A stretch of 39,119 nt of DNA, from assembly GCA_020428105.1 (NCBI GenBank), contig JAGQNK010000004.1, forward strand, positions 1 to 39,119, in the 5' to 3' direction. Positions 33,293-39,119 of the stretch are shown piece after piece. Below the pieces are notes generated by a model. The model was not told the DNA's origin and searched no databases. It worked only from the letters and a program-made list of their open reading frames with translations. Numbering within the stretch: position 1 is the first letter of the stretch; the number at the start of each line of letters is the position of its first letter. The translations under genes and the position numbers were made by a program. This DNA comes from Candidatus Saccharimonadota bacterium (GTDB lineage Bacteria > Patescibacteriota > Saccharimonadia > Saccharimonadales > JAGQNK01).

Positions 33293-33778
33293 TTATTGGT
33301 TTAGAAGCGTTATCCATATCATTAAAAGCAGTGTGGATACACATAGCCCCGCGACAAAGCCAATGCGTACCGATTGCTTATATAGACTACATCTGCCTGA
33401 GACTTGCCTGTCATTAACCGCTATCTTTGGTGTAGATGCAGTGTTAGTATCTTGCTTATGGTTTTCTGTACTTTGCTGACTTTTGATCGCTGAGTTCAAT
33501 TGGTCCTTTTGCAGAGATGCTACAATACTTCCTACAGATTGGGCACCGGAAGCTGAGGCTTCATCTCGAACCTCATGTTTTCGTTCTAGCTTTCGTTCTG
33601 TTGTAGATGACTCTGCTAAACTATTCGGCTGGTTCATGATGCCATCCGCTGCTACATTCTTTTCGTCTACTGACACGGAAAGTATAGCCTGCGGTTCTAG
33701 CTCATGACCAATGGACGTCTCTCTTATGCGCGAGATGGAGGCCTCATTTTCGAACCATGTAGATTTACCAGATTCCAT
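33293..33778 (-). CDS. Small tail-anchored membrane protein of unknown function
   Basis: 161 residues, not recognised. Residues 1-130 are polar, Ser/Glu/Lys-rich and probably disordered. One hydrophobic segment lies at the extreme C-terminus (IGFVAGLCVSTLLLMIWITLL, about 138-158) with only two or three residues after it, a tail-anchor topology that is uncommon in bacteria. Basic residues (KQSVR) before it imply a cytoplasmic N-terminus. It starts 35 nt after infB and is probably read from the rpsA-infB transcript. A hairpin ACCAAAAG/CTTTTGGT spans the infB spacer up to its start codon. Confidence 0.7.
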   Translation of the reverse strand: MESGKSTWFENEASISRIRETSIGHELEPQAILSVSVDEKNVAADGIMNQPNSLAESSTTERKLERKHEVRDEASASGAQSVGSIVASLQKDQLNSAIKSQQSTENHKQDTNTASTPKIAVNDRQVSGRCSLYKQSVRIGFVAGLCVSTLLLMIWITLLNQ

Positions 33779-33813
33779 ACCAAAAGTTTATTATATAACT
33801 CTTTTGGTCTTAT

Positions 33814-35574
33814 TTACAGCGAGCGAGCAATCGTTTCCCTTACAAATACTTGTATTTTGTCACCTTCTTCTATATCTACTCTGCTGTTTGATTTGAAGCT
33901 CAGGCCGCACATTTCACCCTCGAACACCTCTTTTGCATCCTGCGGACCACGCTTGAGGTTAGTAATCTCCACCTCTGCAAGCTGCTCCTTACCGCGCTTG
34001 ACTCTAGCAAGAGCTGGACACGTCAGTTTACCTTTCGTGACCTCCCCCCCGCAAATCACTTCTGTTTTAGTCGTCTTAAAGATACCCCGAACCACCAATG
34101 TTCCCTGCTCTGTCTCAACTATTTCTGGGGCTAGTAATTTACTCATTTCTGCCTTGGTGTCATCAATCAGCTCGTAAATGACGCTGTACAGACGAACACT
34201 CACGCGATCTCGGCTGGCAATCTGCTTGATACTACTTGGCACAGAAATATTAAATCCATAAATAATCGCGTTGCTGGTATGCGCCAGATGCACATCATTG
34301 TCATTCACATTGCCCACACCAGAACCTACGACCCGTACGGCTACCTCTTCGGTGTCTAAAGCCTTAAGACTGTCAATAACCGATGTCAATGATCCCTGAA
34401 CATCTGCCTTAACAATGATATTCAAATCGGTAACATTGTTGCTACGATTTATAATACGGATTAGCTCACTACTATTGATGTCCAGGTGTCCACCGTTGTT
34501 TTTTCGCTCACTAGCTGCGCCTGCTGCCACTTGCCGGGCGGTTTTTTCGTCCTTCATTTGCTGAAACTCATCAGCAAATTCTGGCAACGCTTTGAATCCT
34601 GTTATCACCACTGGTGTTGATGGACCCGCCTCCTTCAGTGGCTTGCCGTCAGTTGTTTCCAAATTGCGAATACGCGCGTAGGCGGAGCCTGCAATAATAT
34701 AGTCACCCGGATGTAATTTACCAGCCTCTACCAAAGCAATAGCGACAGGTCCTCTGCCTTGCTCCATATGAGCTTCTATAATCAAGCCAGCAGCCGGTAC
34801 ATCAACATCGGCCTTAAGTTCCTCAACATCCGCAACCAGCAAAACCATATCCAACAACTCGGGTATGCCTTCTTTGGTCTTAGCCGAAACAGGAACTACT
34901 GGAGTATCCCCACCTTTCCAGCCGTCCCACATTAACCCATGCTCACTAAGCTGACTGTATAAGCGATTGATGTCAGCGCTCTCTTTATCAATTTTGTTTG
35001 CAGCAACAATAATCTTTACGCCCGCTTTATTAGCAAAACGAATTGCCTCAATCGTCTGAGGCTTGATACCATCATCTGCCGCAACTACCAAAATCACTAG
35101 ATCGGTTAGCTGAGCCCCATGCTCTCGAAGGGCCGCAAATGCCTCATGTCCAGGTGTGTCCAAAAAGGTTATTGCACGGCCTCCATGCTGAACTTGATAG
35201 GCAGAGATATGCTGGGTTATGCCACCGGCCTCTCCTTTTGCAACTTGATCTCCACGAATTGCATCTAGTAGACTTGTTTTTCCATGATCAACATGGCCCA
35301 TAACCGCAATAACTGGCGGTCTTGTTTCGGCCTTGTCGCTTATAGACCGCTTTTCGCGAACTGGAGTAGCCTGAACAACTTTCTTAACTAGCTCAATGTC
35401 TAGATTTAGTTCACCTACTATAATCTGCGCAGTATCAAAGTCTATGCGCTCATTTAACGTTGCCATGACACCGTTCTTCATTAGCTCGGTGATCAGCTTG
35501 GTGGCCGGTAGCATCAACTTTTCCGCTAGGCTGCCGACGGTAATCATATCTTCAATTTCAATCTTTGTGGCCAT
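33814..35574 (-). CDS. infB: Translation initiation factor IF-2
   Basis: GTPase that brings fMet-tRNA to the 30S subunit and promotes subunit joining. 586 residues from ATG 35574, a compact form without the long variable N-terminal region of E. coli IF-2. An IF2_N-like segment (TVGSLAEKLMLPATKLITELMKNG) opens the protein. G1 is GHVDHGKTSL (about residues 94-103), G3 DTPGHEAF, G4 NKID and G5 SAK. Domains II-IV follow. A TTG two codons upstream is rejected in favour of the ATG. It lies 37 nt after rpsA. Confidence 0.96.
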   Translation of the reverse strand: MATKIEIEDMITVGSLAEKLMLPATKLITELMKNGVMATLNERIDFDTAQIIVGELNLDIELVKKVVQATPVREKRSISDKAETRPPVIAVMGHVDHGKTSLLDAIRGDQVAKGEAGGITQHISAYQVQHGGRAITFLDTPGHEAFAALREHGAQLTDLVILVVAADDGIKPQTIEAIRFANKAGVKIIVAANKIDKESADINRLYSQLSEHGLMWDGWKGGDTPVVPVSAKTKEGIPELLDMVLLVADVEELKADVDVPAAGLIIEAHMEQGRGPVAIALVEAGKLHPGDYIIAGSAYARIRNLETTDGKPLKEAGPSTPVVITGFKALPEFADEFQQMKDEKTARQVAAGAASERKNNGGHLDINSSELIRIINRSNNVTDLNIIVKADVQGSLTSVIDSLKALDTEEVAVRVVGSGVGNVNDNDVHLAHTSNAIIYGFNISVPSSIKQIASRDRVSVRLYSVIYELIDDTKAEMSKLLAPEIVETEQGTLVVRGIFKTTKTEVICGGEVTKGKLTCPALARVKRGKEQLAEVEITNLKRGPQDAKEVFEGEMCGLSFKSNSRVDIEEGDKIQVFVRETIARSL

Positions 35575-35611
35575 ACCCAACTTCTTTCTAGCGTCTACCG
35601 ACCGATTTATA

Positions 35612-36676
35612 TTATTTTGCTTCTTTTAGGCTTAGTGCGATTTTACGACCCTCGGTATCGATATCCAACACTTTGAACTTCTTTTTTTCGTTGAGCTGGA
35701 ATATCTTCTCTGGATCAACACCTTCATCATTACTCATTTCGGAAACATGGACCAAGGCTTCAACCGATGGACTCAGCTGTACGAAGGCACCAAATGGTGT
35801 GATACGCGTAACCTTACCCTCTACAAGCTCGCCTTTTTTAAATGACTTAACCTCGTGTAGCCATGGGTCTTCTTGCATTTGCTTAAGGCTTAGGCTCAGT
35901 CGATCTTTGTCTATCGCAATAATCTTTGCCTCTACAATATCGCCAGTCTTTATGTAATCCCTAGGGTTCTCTACACGCTCCCAGGATATCTCAGATATAT
36001 GGATTAGGCCTTCTATGCCATCAACGTTCACAAAAGCGCCGAAATCGATAACTCCAGTAACCGTGCCTTTCACGTCGTCACCAACCTTTAGCTTACCGAA
36101 TCTCTCTTGCATTTCATCTTTGACAGCCTCTTTTTCAGAGAATATCAGTTTATTTTCTTTACGACTAATGTCCAAGATGCGTACCCTTAAGGTCTTGTTA
36201 ACCAACTGGTTCAGCTTCTGCAAAATCTCATCTTTGTCCGCTCCAGAAACACGCGGATAGTTACCGGCAGCAAGCTGCGAAACTGGCAAGAAGCCACGAA
36301 TACCCTCTAGCTCAACCAGTAGTCCACCTCTATTAGCGTCATATGGACTAATGTCTATAACTTCTCCATCCTCGAAGGCCTTTTGTAGCTGATCCCAGCC
36401 TCGGTCCTTGGCAGCACGACGCATACTTAGCAATGCGTGCCCTTCATCCATTTCTGGATCAATAACACTAACCACCACCTGTTGACCCTTTTCGAGCTGT
36501 TGGCCATGGCTAATTTCACGACGCATAACAACACCTACACCGTTAGCCCCAAGATCTATCCAAACCTCGTGCTTGTGTACTGAGGCAACAACGCCCTCAA
36601 TAACGTCGCCCACCTTTAATTGTTTGATATCTTCGGACGCTAGCAATTCGTCCATAGTAATGCTAGATTTTGACAT
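35612..36676 (-). CDS. rpsA: 30S ribosomal protein S1 (four S1 domains)
   Basis: RNA-binding protein that helps mRNA binding to the 30S subunit. 354 residues. Four S1 OB-fold repeats can be followed (about residues 19-90, 105-180, 194-262, 280-350), with clear GVIDFGAFVNVDGIEGLIHISEISW and ITPFGAFVQLSPSVEALVHVSEMS patterns in repeats 3 and 4. E. coli S1 has six, so this is a short form as in many Gram-positive bacteria. AAGGAGG lies 11 nt before the ATG. It is followed by infB, and both act in initiation. It is divergent from the ROK gene. Confidence 0.92.
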   Translation of the reverse strand: MSKSSITMDELLASEDIKQLKVGDVIEGVVASVHKHEVWIDLGANGVGVVMRREISHGQQLEKGQQVVVSVIDPEMDEGHALLSMRRAAKDRGWDQLQKAFEDGEVIDISPYDANRGGLLVELEGIRGFLPVSQLAAGNYPRVSGADKDEILQKLNQLVNKTLRVRILDISRKENKLIFSEKEAVKDEMQERFGKLKVGDDVKGTVTGVIDFGAFVNVDGIEGLIHISEISWERVENPRDYIKTGDIVEAKIIAIDKDRLSLSLKQMQEDPWLHEVKSFKKGELVEGKVTRITPFGAFVQLSPSVEALVHVSEMSNDEGVDPEKIFQLNEKKKFKVLDIDTEGRKIALSLKEAK

Positions 36677-36802
36677 GTTGATTCATGCCTCCTTATGTTC
36701 TGCGGTAGCCCGTAGACTATTACTCCGCCAGACTTACCGGTTATTATATCTGTTATTACGCCACACGTCAAAGGTGTCCAAAACTAGAACTAGCCAGAAC
36801 TA

Positions 36803-36811
36803 TGTTACACT
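36803..36811 (+). promoter_or_regulatory. Extended -10 promoter of the ROK gene
   Basis: TGTTACACT followed after seven bases by the ATG, predicting a leaderless or nearly leaderless transcript. Confidence 0.5.
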
Positions 36812-36818
36812 TAGTGCA

Positions 36819-37655
36819 ATGTATGGGGCTATAGACATAGGAGGGACTAAAACACTCGTTGCTGTCTTTGACAGAAAAGGCAAAGTAATCGAGCAAATAA
36901 AATTCCCTACACCGAAAATTTATAGTGATTTCAAATCTGAATTGGCTACAACTGTTGCGAAATTATCTACAAAAAACTTTGATAGCTTTTGCGTCGCTGC
37001 CCCGGGTCGAATTGATAGAGTAAATGGAATTGGTGTAAGATTCGGTAATTTGCCATGGCAAAGCGTCCCTATACTGTCTGATGCTATGCAATCCATGGGT
37101 GCACCCGGTGTACTGGAAAATGACGCCAAGGCCGCCGGCCTCTCCGAAGCAAGAGCCTTAGACGGAAACTACCGCAAAGTACTATACATCACCATAAGTA
37201 CGGGTATTGGCTGTGGATACATAATAGACAACAAGATTGACCCTGACTTTGAAGATATAGAAGTAGGACACATGCTGCTTGAGCACAACAACAAACTAGT
37301 CAGGTGGGAAGATTTTGCGTCCGGTAGCGCCATCTACAAAAGACTTGGCAAAAAAGTAAGCGAGATAGCCGAAGATGACTCAGAAGCTTGGTACTCCATT
37401 GCTCGAAATATTGCGATTGGCCTAATTGATGTAATCGCTAGCCTCAATCCTGACATCGTTGTGCTTGGAGGCGGAGTCAGTAGCAACTTGCCTAAATTCA
37501 AAGACAGACTCGACGAACAAATGAAAATTTACGAAAACCCCATGCTAACCATCCCACCGATAGTTCAAGCCAAGCGACCAGAGGAAGCAGTAATTTATGG
37601 ATGCTATGAAATAGCAAAATCACATGACTCAAGACCTACTACTCCAAAATCTTAG
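36819..37655 (+). CDS. ROK-family sugar kinase-like protein
   Basis: 278 residues from ATG 36819. An in-frame upstream extension lacks family similarity. The ATP-binding N-terminus is GAIDIGGTKTLVAVFD (residues 3-18). A second phosphate loop, ITISTGIGCGYIIDN, is at about 125-139. The catalytic Asp is in VLENDAKAAGLSEA (about 102-115). The CxCGxxGCxE zinc motif of many ROK kinases is absent, though the preceding GH is present (EVGHMLLEHN). The substrate is probably glucose or an N-acetyl hexosamine, but this is inference. The peptidase gene starts 32 nt before its stop. Confidence 0.88.
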   Translation: MYGAIDIGGTKTLVAVFDRKGKVIEQIKFPTPKIYSDFKSELATTVAKLSTKNFDSFCVAAPGRIDRVNGIGVRFGNLPWQSVPILSDAMQSMGAPGVLENDAKAAGLSEARALDGNYRKVLYITISTGIGCGYIIDNKIDPDFEDIEVGHMLLEHNNKLVRWEDFASGSAIYKRLGKKVSEIAEDDSEAWYSIARNIAIGLIDVIASLNPDIVVLGGGVSSNLPKFKDRLDEQMKIYENPMLTIPPIVQAKRPEEAVIYGCYEIAKSHDSRPTTPKS

Positions 37656-38142
37656 ACATCTACTTCCGCAAGTCTCCTTTGAAGCTGGCCAGCAATTCTC
37701 TTGGTCTCCCGCAACGTCTACTATCACATACCTATCTTCTAGAAACCGTAACAACCCCAATAGCAACAATTTGTGGGCATTGTTACATGAAGCCTCTCAT
37801 GCCCTTTTAGGCCATATGAACTATCAAAGGGATATTGAATTATTATTACTAGAGGTAGATGCCTGGGAAAAATCCAAAATCCTAGCAAAGCAATTTAATA
37901 TTTATATTGATGAGGATCATGTTCAAGACTGCCTGGACACATATAGAGACTGGCTGCATCAGCGCGCCACCTGTCCACGTTGCAGTACCGTAAGCCTACA
38001 AGCTTCGATTAGTAAATACCAATGTCACAATTGCCAAGCCACGTGGACAGTTACCAAAGCACGCTTCTGCCGATCCTATCGGTTAAGCAACCCATCAAAC
38101 AAAAAGTCGCCAGAGACAATTTCTCAAGCGACTTTCCGCTAA
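37624..38142 (+). CDS. HExxH zinc metallopeptidase-like protein with C-terminal zinc ribbon (ImmA/IrrE-like)
   Basis: 172 residues. The motif WALLHEASHALLGH (about residues 51-64) is an HExxH site in a context like ImmA/IrrE peptidases (HExxHxxLGH). The following helix has ELLLLEVDAWEKSK, where a third, acidic ligand could lie. A zinc ribbon, CPRC...CHNC (about residues 119-140), follows, an unusual partner for this domain. There is no signal peptide or membrane segment, so it is cytoplasmic. It overlaps the ROK gene by 32 nt, so the two are co-expressed. Its substrate is unknown; IrrE-like enzymes often cleave a repressor. Confidence 0.75.
   Translation: MTQDLLLQNLRHLLPQVSFEAGQQFSWSPATSTITYLSSRNRNNPNSNNLWALLHEASHALLGHMNYQRDIELLLLEVDAWEKSKILAKQFNIYIDEDHVQDCLDTYRDWLHQRATCPRCSTVSLQASISKYQCHNCQATWTVTKARFCRSYRLSNPSNKKSPETISQATFR
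38103..38135 (-). terminator. Terminator of the KGG gene, overlapping the peptidase gene 3' end
   Basis: GTCGC and GAGA pair with TCTC and GCGAC across a small internal loop. On the minus strand the hairpin is followed by TTTTTGTTTG. It lies inside the last codons of the convergent peptidase gene and may act in both directions. Confidence 0.6.
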
Positions 38143-38154
38143 AGCTAGCAACTA

Positions 38155-38352
38155 CTATGCCGACTTTTTAGTACGACGGCTAATGCGACCACCCTTTGCA
38201 CCAGCAATACGAGCTAACTCACGGTTTGCATAGAAACCGCCAGTTTTGCCCTTTTTACCACCCATAGCGCCTATACGTGCATAAAAATCAGCACCGTACT
38301 TGCTTTTGTTTGTTGAAGCGGCAGCCTTGCCGCCATCCTTGGTACCTGCCAT
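38155..38352 (-). CDS. KGG-repeat small basic protein
   Basis: 65 residues, rich in Gly, Lys, Arg and Ala. The Gly-Gly-Lys-rich pattern GAMGGKKGKTGGF...RIAGAKGGRISRR resembles the KGG stress-related motif found in small bacterial proteins and plant Em-like proteins. It is probably disordered and nucleic-acid-binding. ATG 38352 is chosen because GGAG lies 8 nt upstream; the TTG two codons earlier sits too close. A consensus promoter and a structured leader of about 95 nt precede it, suggesting high and regulated expression. Confidence 0.75.
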   Translation of the reverse strand: MAGTKDGGKAAASTNKSKYGADFYARIGAMGGKKGKTGGFYANRELARIAGAKGGRISRRTKKSA

Positions 38353-38403
38353 GTCCAAAACTCCTTTTGGTTGGTTAGTGAGGCTTCTCGAGGGATATAA
38401 AAA

Positions 38404-38429
38404 GGTTCTCTGCGTTTAGGCAGAAAACC
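38404..38429 (-). promoter_or_regulatory. Terminator-like hairpin in the KGG-gene leader
   Basis: The 10-bp stem GGTTTTCTGC/GCAGAGAACC (one G-U pair) has a 6-nt loop and is followed on the minus strand by TTTTTATAT. It lies between promoter and gene, where it could attenuate transcription. CGAGGG (38428-38433) can pair with CCCTCG (38389-38394) around it. Just after the start site, ATATTC-GAAA-GAATAT (38435-38450) forms a hairpin with a GNRA loop. Confidence 0.6.
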
Positions 38430-38454
38430 CTCGTATATTCTTTCGAATATGCTT

Positions 38455-38483
38455 ATGATAGCACAAGCTTAAGCATATGTCAA
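38455..38483 (-). promoter_or_regulatory. Promoter of the KGG gene
   Basis: On the minus strand a perfect TTGACA (38478-38483), a 17-nt spacer and TATCAT (38455-38460). It overlaps the 3' end of the VOC gene. Confidence 0.75.
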
Positions 38484-38854
38484 CTTTTGCCGACAGTATT
38501 CCAAAAACACAGCTTGTATCCATCAGGATCTTTAAGGATAAACTCCCTGTTTCCCCATGACCAGTTACGCGGCTCAGAAGCTGGCACTAAGCCTTTCTTC
38601 AGTTGATGCCGATACTCAACGTCTACGTCATCTACTTGTATGTATATATACATCCCCTTACCCTTTACCCCTGAAAGTGAATCACTATTGAACTCTTCCT
38701 CATCTCTCATGTTTACTAATACAATATATAAATAGCCAAGCTTAACCTCTGAGTATTCATCAGTCGAAACAATTACTTCAAAACCCAGTTTTTTATAGAA
38801 CTTCTCTGATAATTTGTTTTCCTGAACCCAGAGTAAAATATTCGTAAACTTCAT
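38480..38854 (-). CDS. VOC (glyoxalase/bleomycin-resistance) superfamily protein
   Basis: About 124 residues from ATG 38854 (a TTG at 38869 would add five). A single VOC fold in two half-repeats is visible: FTNILLWVQENKLSEKFYKKLGFEV, then GMYIYIQVDDVD...REFILKDPDGYKLCFW. The first metal ligand, usually His in the FTHILL position, is Asn, while the C-terminal Asp/Gly/Tyr box is intact. Metal-dependent catalysis is therefore doubtful, and binding or resistance-type roles are possible. No Shine-Dalgarno site is seen. Confidence 0.8.
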   Translation of the reverse strand: MKFTNILLWVQENKLSEKFYKKLGFEVIVSTDEYSEVKLGYLYIVLVNMRDEEEFNSDSLSGVKGKGMYIYIQVDDVDVEYRHQLKKGLVPASEPRNWSWGNREFILKDPDGYKLCFWNTVGKS

Positions 38855-38970
38855 GTTTGTATTGTGCAACTAAGTAAAGTACATTTCACAGTAGTTTATA
38901 CAACGTTTATAATTTTTCATTTCTTTTTCTTCTACTTTACTAAGGAAAATAGCACCACTCGCAATAGAAA

Positions 38971-38996
38971 AAAGACCCCCCTGTTAGGAGGTCTTT
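38971..38996 (-). terminator. Terminator copy 1
   Basis: AAAGACCTCC pairs with GGGGGTCTTT (one G-U) around a short loop and is followed by TTTTTTC on the minus strand. It ends leftward transcripts entering from the right edge. Confidence 0.7.
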
Positions 38997-39000
38997 CTTA

Positions 39001-39086
39001 TAATTCGGCACCGTGACACTACCCCACGGAACAGGTTCCGCGGGGACCCCGGTATTTTCCGCATCTGGGAAAATAGCACTATTTGC
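39001..39086 (-). ncRNA. Candidate GC-rich structured RNA between two copies of a terminator
   Basis: On the minus strand the segment forms ATTTTCC/GGAAAAT, then a very strong hairpin CCCCGCGGAA/TTCCGTGGGG (about 39021-39044), with ACCG/CGGT possibly closing around it. It is more GC-rich than the flanks and has no reading frame of note. No known RNA family was recognised. It lacks a clear promoter, so it may be a 3'-terminal structure of a transcript from beyond the window or part of a repeat. Confidence 0.35.
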
Positions 39087-39094
39087 AATAGAAA

Positions 39095-39119
39095 AAAGAC
39101 CCCCTGTTAGGAGGTCTTT
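39095..39119 (-). terminator. Terminator copy 2 at the window edge
   Basis: The same hairpin as at 38971-38996 with one C fewer, and the flanking GAAAATAGCAC...GCAATAGAAAAAAGACC is repeated too. Together they form a direct repeat of about 50 nt (38945-38996 and 39068-39119). Confidence 0.65.

Noticed and set aside
33704-34177. 157-codon plus-strand frame across the infB 3' end
   Set aside because: It is antisense to conserved IF-2 domains and its low-complexity Ser/Leu/Pro composition is typical of a shadow frame.
1-39119. CRISPR array, tRNA, rRNA, transposase or phage genes
   Set aside because: No regular spaced repeats, tRNA T-loop cores in a cloverleaf context, rRNA stretches, or transposase or integrase motifs were seen on either strand by eye. 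Short tRNA-like elements could still be missed without a covariance search.

Overview
The window is very probably a complete metagenomic contig from a bacterium of the Candidate Phyla Radiation (Patescibacteria), most likely a Saccharibacteria (TM7) relative. This rests on recognised gene content, not on a database search. The genes are compact housekeeping genes with short or overlapping junctions. Nucleotide reduction is class II (NrdJ/NrdR). There is a LytR-CpsA-Psr enzyme, ParAB, FtsAZ, a DUF5663 protein, an ArsR-like winged-helix protein next to priA, and a KGG-type basic protein. TGA is used as a stop codon (for example at priA), so this is not the Gracilibacteria/Absconditabacteria code. 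No tRNA, rRNA, CRISPR array, insertion sequence or prophage was found. Both ends look like natural assembly breaks: a run of G at the left, which encodes a proline-rich linker, and a duplicated terminator at the right.

Layout. 1-4215 (-): the truncated gene of a very large membrane-anchored surface protein with NHL repeats, fibronectin III and GLUG-like repeats. 4352-7240: translation termination, with prfA (RF1) and prmC, the methyltransferase that modifies RF1, plus a GNAT enzyme and a small unknown gene. 7237-11893: cell envelope and secretion, with an HtrA protease, a polytopic membrane protein, an LCP ligase and signal peptidase I. 11937-13539: parAB. 13540-14227: an AT-rich, mostly non-coding stretch with one perfect DnaA-box sequence and a doubtful small ORF. 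14228-18600: rplU, then an inositol-monophosphatase-like gene and ileS in one operon. 18599-22361: nrdR, nrdJ and a thioredoxin-fold protein without CxxC. 22578-25202: ftsA and ftsZ. 25255-27312: map, adk, yqeY, rpsU. 27369-31178: a wHTH regulator divergent from priA-def-fmt. 31203-36676: unknown envelope-type proteins with infB and rpsA. 36819-38854: a ROK protein, an HExxH zinc peptidase, the KGG protein and a VOC protein.

The strongest discovery is in the leader of the phosphatase-ileS operon (about 18345-18565, minus strand). It reads as an isoleucine T-box riboswitch with a very short Stem I: the specifier ATC sits in the terminal loop of a small hairpin, followed by a textbook antiterminator (two helices flanking TGGTACCG) and a 16-bp terminator stem ending in a U-rich tract. 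Its layout is unusual because the antiterminator is nested inside the terminator stem, and an upstream hairpin competes for the terminator's 5' strand.

A second theme is promoter architecture. Several genes (ftsA, rpsU, the thioredoxin-like gene, the ROK gene, priA) have a -10 hexamer, often with a TGn extension, only 6-7 nt before the start codon, which predicts leaderless mRNAs. Others (rpsA, htrA, nrdR, ileS, the KGG gene) have strong Shine-Dalgarno sites. A third theme is structured RNA outside known families: the KGG-gene leader with a terminator-like hairpin, the region before nrdJ, and a GC-rich fold between the duplicated terminators at the right end.
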